Assembly: GCF_003576315.1 (NCBI RefSeq)
Contig: NZ_QWFZ01000013.1
Location: forward strand, 1 to 56,733
DNA length: 56,733 bases
Reading direction: 5' to 3'
Source of the DNA: Henriciella mobilis
GTDB taxonomy: Bacteria > Pseudomonadota > Alphaproteobacteria > Caulobacterales > Hyphomonadaceae
Within the stretch, counting starts at the first letter, position 1. Every line of letters starts with the position of its first letter. Positions 14,698 to 23,351 of the stretch are shown here, in pieces. A program made the translations under genes and the position numbers. Below the pieces are notes generated by a model that was not told the DNA's origin, made no database searches, and was given only the letters and a program-made list of their open reading frames with translations.

Positions 14698-15024
14698 ATG
14701 GCCGTTTCCAGACTTTCCTTCTCCGCATTGATCCTCGCCGCCCTCACAACAGGCGTGGCGCAGGCGGACTCCATGAAACTGACGTCGGCAGAGCACGAAA
14801 CAGTGGTGCAGGCTTGCGAGCTCGGACTACCTTTCATCCCGGTCGAATCCGACTTTGGATACCAGACGGGGCAATTTGCGCTGCCGGTCTCTGACGACGG
14901 CGGCGACGTCCATTCCGCGATCATTCTCGAAGAATCTTCGCTGCGGACCATCCCTGAATGCAAGGGCGAGGTAGAAGACGCCATCGCCCGCCGCGACGAT
15001 GCAGAGGACACCCGTAGCTCCTGA
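14698..15024 (+). CDS. hypothetical periplasmic/secreted protein
   Basis: The 108-residue protein has a clear signal peptide (MAVSRLSFSALILAALTTG, likely cleavage after VAQA near residue 22). The mature part of about 85 residues is acidic, with two Cys (CELGLP and PECKG) that could form a disulfide. No family recognised. A GGGAG ribosome site precedes the ATG, and it has its own EcfG-type promoter, so it is probably an envelope output of the stress response. The tRNA-Leu gene follows on the other strand. Confidence 0.75.
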   Translation: MAVSRLSFSALILAALTTGVAQADSMKLTSAEHETVVQACELGLPFIPVESDFGYQTGQFALPVSDDGGDVHSAIILEESSLRTIPECKGEVEDAIARRDDAEDTRSS

Positions 15025-15052
15025 TGCGCCAGGAGCCGGCCTGTCTGCAGCA

Positions 15053-15139
15053 TGGTGCGGGCGGCCGGGCTTGAACCGGCAAGGCCATACGGCCGAGGGA
15101 TTTTAAGTCCCTTGCGTTTACCAATTTCGCCACGCCCGC
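15053..15139 (-). tRNA. tRNA-Leu (anticodon UAA), CCA encoded
   Basis: The 87-nt gene folds as a long-variable-arm tRNA. The acceptor stem GCGGGCG pairs with CGCCCGC, the anticodon loop CTTAAAA gives anticodon TAA, the variable arm spans CTCGGCCGTATGGCCTTG, and the T-arm is GCCGGTTCAAGCCCGGC. The terminal CCA is present in the DNA. It reads UUA/UUG leucine codons, which are rare in a GC-rich genome. Confidence 0.96.
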
Positions 15140-15208
15140 CGACAGCTTCGCAGCCATTCGCCTCATAACAAGATCAGGGCAAGCCGCAAGGAAAAGCGCC
15201 AGCGCCCG

Positions 15209-16420
15209 CTAGGCTACGCGCTCGAAGATGGCGGCCAGCCCCTGCCCACCCCCGATACACATGGTTTCCAGCCCATAGCGGGCTTCACGCCGGTCCATCT
15301 CGTTGAGCATGGTGGTCAGGATACGAACGCCCGTACAGCCGACCGGGTGGCCGAGTGAAATACCGGAACCGTTCGGATTCAGCCGGTCATAGTCGCCATC
15401 CTCGAAACCGAGCGCTTTCGTGCAGGCCAGGACCTGTGCTGCAAAAGCTTCGTTGAGTTCGATGACATCGATGTCGGAAATCTTGAGCCCGGCACGGTCC
15501 ATCGCCTTCTGCGAAGACGGGACGGGACCGATCCCCATGACGGCCGGGCCGACACCGGCGACGGACCATGACACGAGACGCGCCAGGGGTTTCAGGCCAT
15601 ATTTGTCTGCCGCCTCTCGGGTACAGACGATGCAGGCTGCTGCGCCGTCATTCTGGCCGGAGGCATTGCCTGCCGTAACCGTTGCCTCCGGGTCGGTGCG
15701 ACCCTGGATCGCCCGCAGGCTGGAGAGTTTCTCGAGCGTGGAATCGGCGCGGATATGCTCATCCTTCGTAACGACCGTATCGCCTTTCCGGCCCTTGATC
15801 GTATAGGGGACGATTTCTTGGTCGAACTTGCCGGACGCCTGGGCAGCGGCCGCTTTCTGGTGAGAGTTGTAAGCAAACTCGTCCTGGGCTTCGCGCGTGA
15901 TCTGGTATTCGCGGCGCAGATTTTCCGCCGTTTCGATCATGCCACCGGGGACGGGGTAGTTCTTGCCGCCGGCGGTGTAGCGGCCGCGGGTCAAGGCATC
16001 GTACATCATCAGCCCGTCGCCCTTGATCTGCCAGCGCATATGGTTGGAGAAGAATGGGGCATTCGACATGCTCTCTGCTCCGCCCGCAATCATCACATCG
16101 CTGGCACCAGTCCCGACTTGCATGATGGCGTAGATGACCGCCTGCAGGCCCGAACCGCAGCGCCGGTCAATCTGGAGACCGGCCGTCTCGATCGTCAGGC
16201 CGGCATCAAGCGCGACCATCCGACCGAAGGCTGGCGCTTCCATTGTGGGATAGCATTGCGCAAACACGCAATCCTCAACCGCTTCAGCAGGGATCTGTGT
16301 CTTGTCCATCAACGCACGCAGGACATGCGAGGCGAGGTCGTGCGCCTGGACGTCCTTGAAACTGCCTCCGAAACCACCAACGGCCGTGCGAAGCGGGGAA
16401 CAGATAACGACGTCTCTCAT
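15209..16420 (-). CDS. acetyl-CoA C-acetyltransferase / thiolase family protein
   Basis: The 403-residue thiolase condenses or cleaves beta-ketoacyl-CoA. It has the acylated Cys88 in DRRCGSG, NEAFAAQ, GHPVGCTG with the catalytic His, and the C-terminal CIGGGQG with the general-base Cys. Length and motifs match degradative/acetoacetyl-CoA thiolases; chain-length preference is not clear. The ATG at 16420 is chosen because AAGGGAG lies 8 nt upstream, while a GTG three codons earlier overlaps that site. An enoyl-CoA hydratase gene in the same direction 500 bp upstream suggests a shared acyl-CoA context, although a secreted-protein gene lies between. Confidence 0.95.
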   Translation of the reverse strand: MRDVVICSPLRTAVGGFGGSFKDVQAHDLASHVLRALMDKTQIPAEAVEDCVFAQCYPTMEAPAFGRMVALDAGLTIETAGLQIDRRCGSGLQAVIYAIMQVGTGASDVMIAGGAESMSNAPFFSNHMRWQIKGDGLMMYDALTRGRYTAGGKNYPVPGGMIETAENLRREYQITREAQDEFAYNSHQKAAAAQASGKFDQEIVPYTIKGRKGDTVVTKDEHIRADSTLEKLSSLRAIQGRTDPEATVTAGNASGQNDGAAACIVCTREAADKYGLKPLARLVSWSVAGVGPAVMGIGPVPSSQKAMDRAGLKISDIDVIELNEAFAAQVLACTKALGFEDGDYDRLNPNGSGISLGHPVGCTGVRILTTMLNEMDRREARYGLETMCIGGGQGLAAIFERVA

Positions 16421-16495
16421 GAATGGCACTCCCTTAGGTTTTGGGGTGCGTTACACTGGAGTTTCAGCGCCGTGGCAAGAGCGAAGACGTCGCAA

Positions 16496-16858
16496 CTAGC
16501 TCGCGTCGGGCTCGCCTTCTTCTGAAGCGGCTGCAGGCTTATTGCGGGCGGAGGCTTCGGTATTCTCTGCCGAACCCGGCAGAAACGGCTCAATTTTCTC
16601 TGGCGGCGGCGGCGCAGTTGCCTGAAGCTGCTGCTGGCGCACACGCTCGATCTGCTCGCGGTCGCGGTCGACATGAGCGCGCAGATCGTCGATTGCCGTG
16701 CGCGGCCCGAACCGGCTCTCCGATGTGAAAGAGGATTCAACGTCGGAGCTGTAAGCCCCCGTCGCGCCTTTTTCGTTACTGGTTGCGATCTGGCCGGCGG
16801 CAGAAAGCGCCAGTGCAGTGGGAAGGGCGACAGTCGCAAGAGGCTTGGCGAACGGCAT
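16496..16858 (-). CDS. hypothetical secreted protein
   Basis: The 120-residue protein has an N-terminal signal-like segment (AKPLATVALPTALALSAAG). A charged helical middle follows (DDLRAHVDRDREQIERVRQQQ), then a Pro/Ala/Glu-rich low-complexity tail. AAGGAG precedes the ATG. No family is recognised; the tail looks disordered. It lies between the thiolase and enoyl-CoA hydratase genes in the same direction. Confidence 0.65.
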   Translation of the reverse strand: MPFAKPLATVALPTALALSAAGQIATSNEKGATGAYSSDVESSFTSESRFGPRTAIDDLRAHVDRDREQIERVRQQQLQATAPPPPEKIEPFLPGSAENTEASARNKPAAASEEGEPDAS

Positions 16859-16947
16859 GGTGGGCTCCTTGGTTTTCTACGCAAGTAGCCCCGATCGTAT
16901 CACGCCCGGTGTTCTGGACTTCCTGAATAACCGTTCATGAAGAAGTT

Positions 16948-17721
16948 CTAATTCTGGCCGCGCCCGCGTTCGGTCACAGCCTTGCGCGCCTCTTCCACGC
17001 TATCGGCTGTGACGCCGGCGGCGTGCGCCTTCGACCGCTCAACTTCCATCTTCATCGCCTCGCCGAAGCTGATGGCGAATCCGTCGTCGATGACCTTCTT
17101 GTACTTCCGCAGCATGTCTGGCTGACAGCTGGCCATGTCGTGTCCCATCTGGATGGCGGCAGGCAGCAATTCATCAGCCTTGTAGACGCGGTTCACCAGA
17201 CCCCAGCGCTCGGCCGTCTGGGCATCAAGGAAATTGCCGGTCAGCGACAGCTCCTTCGCCCGGCTGATGCCGATCAGGCGCGACAGGCGCTGGCTCAGCC
17301 CCCAGCCCGGCATGATACCAACACGCGCATGCGTATCCGCGAACTTCGCATTCTCTGACGCCAGCAGCACGTCGCACATCAGCGCCAGTTCAAAACCGCC
17401 CGTGATGGCAAATCCATTGACCGCCCCGATGATCGGCCACTGGAAGCCCGCCAGCGCCTTGCCGAGGTCGATTTCGCCGCCATCGGCACCAAGCGCGAAA
17501 CCGGTCTGGCCAGCCTCCTTGAGGTCGATCCCGGCGGTGAAGGCCCGCCCTGACCCGGTGAGTACGACGGCCCGGACATCATCATCCTTCGACAGCGCCT
17601 CAAAGGTTTTCACGATCTCGCGGCGCAGGTCCCGGCTGAGCGCATTCAGTGCATCCGGGCGGTTCAGGGTGACGACGGCGACAGGACCGTCCTTTTCGAC
17701 GAGGACAATTGGGTCGGACAT
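16948..17721 (-). CDS. enoyl-CoA hydratase/isomerase family protein
   Basis: The 257-residue crotonase-fold protein has the oxyanion-hole motifs AFTAGIDLKE (about residues 60-69) and NGFAITGGFELALMCD with one catalytic-type Glu. The second position reads ARVGIMPGWG, where classical crotonase has Glu before the GxxPGxGG motif. Family members with PGWG may act as hydratases on other acyl-CoAs, so the substrate is left open. It starts with ATG and is followed by the secreted-protein and thiolase genes, consistent with acyl-CoA breakdown. Confidence 0.92.
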   Translation of the reverse strand: MSDPIVLVEKDGPVAVVTLNRPDALNALSRDLRREIVKTFEALSKDDDVRAVVLTGSGRAFTAGIDLKEAGQTGFALGADGGEIDLGKALAGFQWPIIGAVNGFAITGGFELALMCDVLLASENAKFADTHARVGIMPGWGLSQRLSRLIGISRAKELSLTGNFLDAQTAERWGLVNRVYKADELLPAAIQMGHDMASCQPDMLRKYKKVIDDGFAISFGEAMKMEVERSKAHAAGVTADSVEEARKAVTERGRGQN

Positions 17722-17799
17722 GGTTTTTCTCCGGCAGCATGACTAATTTCTTCGGGCAAGACTTAGACTGCTCCCTACCCCATCTCCAATAGGCAATCG

Positions 17800-19500
17800 A
17801 TGACCAAACCCCCAGCCGATGTGAATTACACCTTCGACGACGCACAACTCGACCAGTTGTCGGCCTATGGCGAGGTCCGCCGCCACAAGGCGGGCGACCT
17901 GCTCATCGAAGAGGGAGAGTCTCGTTGCGATTGCCTGGTTACGCTCTCCGGGCACACCAACATCTTCATCTCGACGCCGGAAGGCGAACGACGGATGGGC
18001 TGGATGGAGCGCGGGCAGTTTGCGGGCGATATCACGGTGCTGACGGGTCAGGCCTCGCTTTCACGCGTCGAGATGGGCGAGGAAGGCGACGTCCTGCATA
18101 TTGCGCATGCTGACTTCCAGCGGCTTCTTGTCGAGAATTCGGCGATCTCCGACGTCTTCGTACGCACACTCACGGCGCGCCGGGCCTTCGCCCACGAGGC
18201 CGCGCATGGGTCTGTCATCGTCATTGGTGATGCGCATGACCGCGACGTGTTCGCCGCCCGGGACCTTCTGTCGAAGCATATGGTGCCGCACCTATGGCTA
18301 GACCCAGCCACCGATGCGCTGGCCAAGCCGATCATGGAAGCCCGGGAAATCACCAACGACTCGCTCCCCGTCGTCATCAGGGGGCGCTCGCGGATCCTGT
18401 CCCGGCCGAGCATGTCGGAGCTGTCTGAGGCGTTTGGCCTCGACCTGCTGCCTGATGGAGAAACAGTCGATGTCATTGTGGTCGGTGCCGGACCAGCGGG
18501 CCTGGCTGCGTCGGTTTATGCGGCCTCCGAAGGTCTCAGCGTGATCACCCTCGATACCGACGCCCCGGGCGGTCAGGCGGGCACGTCTTCCAAAATCGAG
18601 AATTACCTAGGCTTCCCGATGGGCGTGTCCGGACGTGAGCTCGCCGCGCGCGCGTCAATTCAGGCCCAGAAATTCGGCGCCCGCATTGCCGCGCCAGTAA
18701 AAGCGATATCGCTCGACAGGAATGGCGAGATCTATTGCGTAGGCTTGGAGGACGGGCGGAACATCTGCGCACGCGCAGTCGTGATTGCGACCGGCGCGCA
18801 GTACCGCCAGCTACCGATTCCGAACCTGTCTCGCTTTGAGGGACGCGGGGTCTATTACGGCGCGACGCCGATGGAAGCACAGCTTTGTGGCGGCCAGGAT
18901 GTTGCAATCGTCGGGGCTGGCAACTCCGCCGGCCAGGGCGCCGTCTTCCTGAGCCAGACGGCCAGGACCGTGCACCTGCTCTACCGGCGCGCAGACATCC
19001 GCGAAACCATGTCGGAGTATCTTGTCCGGCGCCTGGAAGAAACGCCGAATATCCATCTCCATCCGTCGACTGAGATCGAAGCCCTGCATGGGCTCGGCGG
19101 CGCGGCGCCCGAAGACGACAGGCTGATCGCAACCACCTTTCACAGCAAGGCCACTGGAGACAGCAGGCGCGTCGAGATTCCCTTCGTGTTCCTGTTCATC
19201 GGCGCGGCACCGTTCACGAGCTGGCTGCCAGAGCATATGAGCTGCGACGAAAAGGGCTTCGTGAAAACCGGGCCGGATCTTGCCAATATCGACCTTGTGC
19301 GCGCAGGCTGGTCGCTTGATCGCATGCCCACCCGCTATGAGACGAGCTGGCCCCGGGTCTACGCTGTGGGCGATGTCCGGATCGGTTCGGTCAAGCGGGT
19401 CGCCTCGAGCGTCGGCGAAGGCTCAGTGGTCGTGAGTGACATCCACCGCGCCATCGCGGAACTGGGAGCCGTTAGCGATCCTTTGCCGCGCGGCGCATGA
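17800..19500 (+). CDS. cyclic-nucleotide-binding domain fused to thioredoxin-reductase-like flavoprotein
   Basis: The 566-residue fusion has three parts. Residues about 12-135 form a cNMP-binding (Crp-like) domain. About 136-215 resemble a glutaredoxin/thioredoxin-fold linker (SVIVIGDAHDRDVFAARDLL). From about 222 it is a thioredoxin-reductase-type FAD/NAD(P)H module with VGAGPAGLAAS, ATGAQYRQLP, VGAGNSAGQ for NADPH and AVGDVR near the C terminus. The redox CxxC of thioredoxin reductase is missing: the region reads GVYYGATPMEA. It cannot reduce thioredoxin by the classical route. A nucleotide-gated oxidoreductase is an inference. It overlaps the convergent gene at its 3' end by 29 nt. Confidence 0.9.
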   Translation: MTKPPADVNYTFDDAQLDQLSAYGEVRRHKAGDLLIEEGESRCDCLVTLSGHTNIFISTPEGERRMGWMERGQFAGDITVLTGQASLSRVEMGEEGDVLHIAHADFQRLLVENSAISDVFVRTLTARRAFAHEAAHGSVIVIGDAHDRDVFAARDLLSKHMVPHLWLDPATDALAKPIMEAREITNDSLPVVIRGRSRILSRPSMSELSEAFGLDLLPDGETVDVIVVGAGPAGLAASVYAASEGLSVITLDTDAPGGQAGTSSKIENYLGFPMGVSGRELAARASIQAQKFGARIAAPVKAISLDRNGEIYCVGLEDGRNICARAVVIATGAQYRQLPIPNLSRFEGRGVYYGATPMEAQLCGGQDVAIVGAGNSAGQGAVFLSQTARTVHLLYRRADIRETMSEYLVRRLEETPNIHLHPSTEIEALHGLGGAAPEDDRLIATTFHSKATGDSRRVEIPFVFLFIGAAPFTSWLPEHMSCDEKGFVKTGPDLANIDLVRAGWSLDRMPTRYETSWPRVYAVGDVRIGSVKRVASSVGEGSVVVSDIHRAIAELGAVSDPLPRGA

Positions 19501-19981
19501 TCCAGCGTATCAGCGCCAACAGGGACAGGCTGAGCGCCAGCAGTGCGGCGAGCACCAAAAATCCGAACTTAAGTGGTGTCAGCACATTTTTCAGATCCAG
19601 CAGGTCTGCGCTGCCAGACAATGCAAGCGCCTGCACTGTGTTTTCGAAGAGATCCACAACTGCCGCTGCGAGTGCTGGGAGCATAGCCCACCCGCGATAG
19701 CGCGCGGGCACGAACCGTCCCGCCAGGCCGGCAAAAAAAGCGCCATAGGCGATCGGATACGCGGTATCATTGAGTACGCTTGCCCAGAAGTGCGCGGTTT
19801 TCTGGACGGCAGACATCTCCTCCAGGCGAACCCGAGCCGCCTCACCGGTTGCGATCATGTCGAGCAGCGGTCCGTCGATCAGCGCCTGCACCGGCGCGAA
19901 ACTAAGGCCGATCAGCACCATCAGAACAAAACTTGCTATGATGGCCGGGACAGAAGTCAGCCACCTGAGCAATGCACTCAA
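19472..19981 (-). CDS. hypothetical membrane protein, four predicted helices
   Basis: The 169-residue membrane protein has hydrophobic segments at about residues 10-30, 75-90, 96-112 and 136-160. No family is recognised. The TTG start overlaps the stop of the upstream CinA-type gene (TTGA), implying translational coupling. Its 3' end overlaps the convergent flavoprotein gene by 29 nt. Confidence 0.7.
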   Translation of the reverse strand: MSALLRWLTSVPAIIASFVLMVLIGLSFAPVQALIDGPLLDMIATGEAARVRLEEMSAVQKTAHFWASVLNDTAYPIAYGAFFAGLAGRFVPARYRGWAMLPALAAAVVDLFENTVQALALSGSADLLDLKNVLTPLKFGFLVLAALLALSLSLLALIRWIMRRAAKDR

Positions 19982-20745
19982 CTTGCCTCTCCCTCGATGA
20001 CTTCGCTTTCGCGGCCGACACCGCTGACCAGGGCAACCAGTTTTTCTCCCGCTTCCCTGAGCTTCGCCTCATCCGTCGAGCGGGCGATCAGCGCAACGCC
20101 GTGGTCTGTCACAGAGCGGAACCATGGGTATGAGCCGAGACTGACCCCTTCCAGCTCCTCATTGAGACGTGACAGCTTCTCGGCCACATCGCCTTCGCGA
20201 AGGCCGGCCGACCGCACCGTCAGGCTCCGCACCGGCACGCCGCGCTCGAGGCGGTGGCCAATATCCTGCAGCATGCCCTGCACGATCGAAGGCACGCCGG
20301 CCAGCGTAAAGACATTGCCAGTCTGGAAACCCGGTGCGCCAGAGACAGGGTTCTCGATCAGGCTCGCGCCGTCCGGGATTCGCGCCATGCGCTGGCGCGC
20401 TTCGGTAAATTCGGTACCGATCTCGTCATAGCGGGCCTGCAGCATCGCCATGACGTCAGGATGCTTGCCGATCCCCACACCGAACGCCGCAGCGATGGCG
20501 TCAGCGGTGATATCGTCATGCGTCGGCCCGATCCCCCCCGTCGTGAAGACGTAGGTGTAGCGCTCTCGCAGGGCATTCACTGCCTCGACGATGCGCGCCT
20601 GCACATCAGGCACGATCCGGACTTCTTCCACCGGGATGCCATAAGGCCCGAGAAATCCGGCAATATGCTGGACGTTGATGTCGCGCGTGCGACCGGAAAG
20701 GAGTTCATCGCCTATCAGGCAGATTGCGGCTGTCGGTGTGCTCAT
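19978..20745 (-). CDS. CinA N-terminal/molybdopterin-binding-type protein
   Basis: The 255-residue protein of the MoCF-biosynthesis/CinA family has IGDELLSGRTRD at the start, then TTGGIGPTHDDITADA and ENPVSGAPGF, with the CinA C-terminal amidase domain absent. CinA-type proteins act in pyridine nucleotide salvage (ADP-ribose pyrophosphatase activity), but single-domain forms are poorly defined. The ATG gives MSTPTAAICLIGDE. It is coupled to the membrane-protein gene downstream through a TTGA overlap. Confidence 0.88.
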   Translation of the reverse strand: MSTPTAAICLIGDELLSGRTRDINVQHIAGFLGPYGIPVEEVRIVPDVQARIVEAVNALRERYTYVFTTGGIGPTHDDITADAIAAAFGVGIGKHPDVMAMLQARYDEIGTEFTEARQRMARIPDGASLIENPVSGAPGFQTGNVFTLAGVPSIVQGMLQDIGHRLERGVPVRSLTVRSAGLREGDVAEKLSRLNEELEGVSLGSYPWFRSVTDHGVALIARSTDEAKLREAGEKLVALVSGVGRESEVIEGEAS

Positions 20746-20844
20746 GGCCTATCTCTAGCGCCGCCATGATCCGACAGCCAGTACAAGATATGCAACCGGC
20801 AGGTTTTGCTGCGGCCGGCATTTCCCTGGAGCATCATGTGACCT

Positions 20845-22218
20845 TCAATCTGCCGATGCCACTGCCGTCTGGATCAACCCGTCTGCCGCAGGAAGCAGCG
20901 CTTCGTAAACCAGCCTTTGAGACTCGCCGCGAAAGTCGGCTGGCTCGCCGGGCAGTGCGCCAAAGCGCTGCACCATTCCGATGAAGAAAAGGTCGTTGGC
21001 GGGGTCGATCCAGAACCAGGTGCCGGCAGCTCCGCCCCAGTAATAGGTGCCGGGCCCGACAGTGGCATTCATCGCTTCCGGATCGGTAATGACACCGAAA
21101 TCGAAGCCGAAATCATGCATCGCCTCTTCAAGCGCGGTTGTACCCGAGAAGGTCACGCCCGTGCCCTCCGGAAGGTGGTTGCGGGTCATGAGCGCGACCG
21201 TCTCCGGAGAGATGATCTGGACATCGCCTAACGAACCACCATCCAGCATCATCTGGCAGAAGCGCGCATAGTCCGAAATCGTCGATGCAAGGCCAGCACC
21301 GCCAGACGGGAAGCCAACCGTCTCCTCGCGAAGCTCGAAACCGAGGAAATCCGGCGGGAACGCATTCGGCACAAACCGTTCTTCCTCTTCGGAATAAGCC
21401 ATCAGGTCGCTCAAACGGGAGCGCTTCTCATCCGGCACGATGAAATCGGTGTCTTCCATACCGAGCGGGCCAAACACGTTTGCCTTGAGATAGTCGTCGA
21501 AACGCATGCCCGAGAAGTGCTCAACCAGGTAGCCCTGGATATCGACGGCAACGGAATAGTACCATTCGTTGCCCGGCTGTTTCAGGAGCGGAATGGCGGC
21601 AACCTTGTCGATCATCGTCTCCATGTCCGGCGAGGTAAGCACTTTCTGTTCCCGGAATTGCCGATTGGCGTAGTCAGCCCCGCCAAGTCCGTAGGCAAAG
21701 CCTGCGGTGTGGGTCAGCAGTTCCTTCATCGTCGGTGGATGATCGGGTTCGACCAAAACTGGAATGCCATCTTCAGTCTCGCCGTCCAGCACCATGAGAT
21801 CGGCGAATTCCGGAATGAACTCGGCCACCGGGTCGTCCAGCTCGAAGTAATCGAGCTCATAGAGCTGCATCAGCGCGACGCCCGTGATCGGTTTCGACAT
21901 GGAGTAGATCCGGAAGATCGTGTCGTCCGTGACGGGTGCTTCCGGCTCAACCTGGCGCAGGCCATAAGCCTGATAGTGTGCAACCGCACCATCTTTCACG
22001 AGCAGGGTCTGCATGCCAATGACGTGGCCCTCATCGACATAGGCCCGCATCTTTTCTGCCAGGGCTTCCAGCCCCTCATCACTGAATGCTGCCGACTCGC
22101 CAGCCTCGAGAACCGGCCAGTCAGCCGATACCGCGCTTGCGCCTGAACCTGTAACACAGCCTGCGCAAGCGGCCAGCACCGCAATGGCGGCCGCCATCGC
22201 GCCCGATCGTCTGATCAT
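20845..22218 (-). CDS. serine hydrolase lipoprotein, class C beta-lactamase family
   Basis: The 457-residue protein has an N-terminal lipoprotein signal with lipobox LAAC at Cys18, placing it in the envelope. The penicillin-binding-protein/beta-lactamase fold shows the Ser106-x-x-Lys motif SMSK, the Tyr block WYYSVAVD (YxN-like) and a GGAAGTWFWIDP segment in the KTG/HxG position. Such proteins are usually esterases or peptidases rather than resistance enzymes. GGGGAGG lies 5 nt before the ATG at 22218, which fixes the start. Confidence 0.93.
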   Translation of the reverse strand: MIRRSGAMAAAIAVLAACAGCVTGSGASAVSADWPVLEAGESAAFSDEGLEALAEKMRAYVDEGHVIGMQTLLVKDGAVAHYQAYGLRQVEPEAPVTDDTIFRIYSMSKPITGVALMQLYELDYFELDDPVAEFIPEFADLMVLDGETEDGIPVLVEPDHPPTMKELLTHTAGFAYGLGGADYANRQFREQKVLTSPDMETMIDKVAAIPLLKQPGNEWYYSVAVDIQGYLVEHFSGMRFDDYLKANVFGPLGMEDTDFIVPDEKRSRLSDLMAYSEEEERFVPNAFPPDFLGFELREETVGFPSGGAGLASTISDYARFCQMMLDGGSLGDVQIISPETVALMTRNHLPEGTGVTFSGTTALEEAMHDFGFDFGVITDPEAMNATVGPGTYYWGGAAGTWFWIDPANDLFFIGMVQRFGALPGEPADFRGESQRLVYEALLPAADGLIQTAVASAD

Positions 22219-22312
22219 TGAAGCCTCCCCGGACATTATGTCATTGCGGTAATCGTGAAGCACACCCTCCAAGGCCGCAAGCACTTTGCCGAAGATTTGA
22301 AATGAGAGCCCG

Positions 22313-23164
22313 TCAGGGCTCGAAGTAAGGCCGGTCGCCTGCAATCGTCACACGCTCCATCACGCGCACATCCGGCCAGTAGTCGCTGGCGGCATAGTGC
22401 TGGCAGGCGCGATTGTCCCAAAACGCCATGGAGCCCGGTGCCCAGCGGAAGCGGCACTGATACTCCGGAATGGCGGCCTGGGCGTAGAGATGCTCAAGCA
22501 GCCAGTCGCTCTCCTTTTGTGACAACTCCTTGATGTGACTGGTGAAAGCCGTGTTCACATAGATCAACCGCTCACCGGTTTCCGGATGGGTGCGGATGAC
22601 CGGATGCTCCATTGGCGGATACTTCTCGTGCAGCTCTTTCGGGTCCTTGCCGAGCCGCCGGGCGAATACGCGGGCGATGTCGTGCACCGCTGTCAGCCCG
22701 CAGCAGAAATCCTTCATCTTCTCCGACAGGCCCTCATAGGCTGCCACCATATCCGAGAAAAGCGTGTCGCCGCCGACGGCCGGTAAATCTATGGCGCGCA
22801 GGATGGAGCCGAGTGACGGCTTTTCGCGCCAGGTCACATCAGAATGCCAGGCGTTCTCCTGTCCCTTATTTTTCGCATTATGGGTGATCCGCAGGATCTC
22901 CGGGTTTTCCTGGTCCTTCGGTGTTGCCGGATGGATTTCCAGCTCCCCGAAGCGGCGGGCAAACTCGATATGCTGCTCGGCCGTGATCTGCTGGTCGCGA
23001 AAGAAAACGACCTTGTATTTTAGCAGCGCTGCCCGGATATCGGCGATCAGCGCGTCATCGAGCGCCTCGCTCAGATCCACCCCATGCAAGACGGCGCCGA
23101 TCCGCGGTGTCAGCGGCCTTGCTTCAAAACGCGCAAACGCTTCAGCGCCAACATGGACGTTCAT
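22313..23164 (-). CDS. TauD/TfdA family Fe(II)/2-oxoglutarate-dependent dioxygenase
   Basis: The 283-residue oxygenase has AWHSDVTW (H-x-D iron ligands), the distal His in NRACQHYA and the 2-oxoglutarate-binding Arg in VMERVTI. Family members hydroxylate sulfonates such as taurine, phenoxyacetates or other small acids; the substrate here is not evident, and no sulfonate transporter is nearby. GGGAGG precedes the ATG at 23164; an upstream extension lacks similarity. Confidence 0.93.
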   Translation of the reverse strand: MNVHVGAEAFARFEARPLTPRIGAVLHGVDLSEALDDALIADIRAALLKYKVVFFRDQQITAEQHIEFARRFGELEIHPATPKDQENPEILRITHNAKNKGQENAWHSDVTWREKPSLGSILRAIDLPAVGGDTLFSDMVAAYEGLSEKMKDFCCGLTAVHDIARVFARRLGKDPKELHEKYPPMEHPVIRTHPETGERLIYVNTAFTSHIKELSQKESDWLLEHLYAQAAIPEYQCRFRWAPGSMAFWDNRACQHYAASDYWPDVRVMERVTIAGDRPYFEP

Positions 23165-23351
23165 CTGATTTCCTCCCATTTGTTCTTGTTTTTTTTGCGA
23201 GCTTATGCCCAATCGCGCCATCCGGGAAGACTGGCGCCAGAGCGCTGGAGGCACGAGTCAGTTGCGGGTGTGGAATCCGAACCCGAACACTGCCATATTC
23301 ATTGCGTAATCAAAGGCGATGCCTATCCCACCAAGCGCGGACCAGACCGAC

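Noticed and set aside
20746..20844. Additional small gene or terminator between the CinA-type and serine hydrolase genes
   Set aside because: Only weak GC-rich pairing and no start/ribosome-site combination was seen.
22306..22321. GAGCCC/GGGCTC hairpin as terminator of the TauD-type gene
   Set aside because: The stem is only 6 bp, overlaps the stop codon region and has no U-run.
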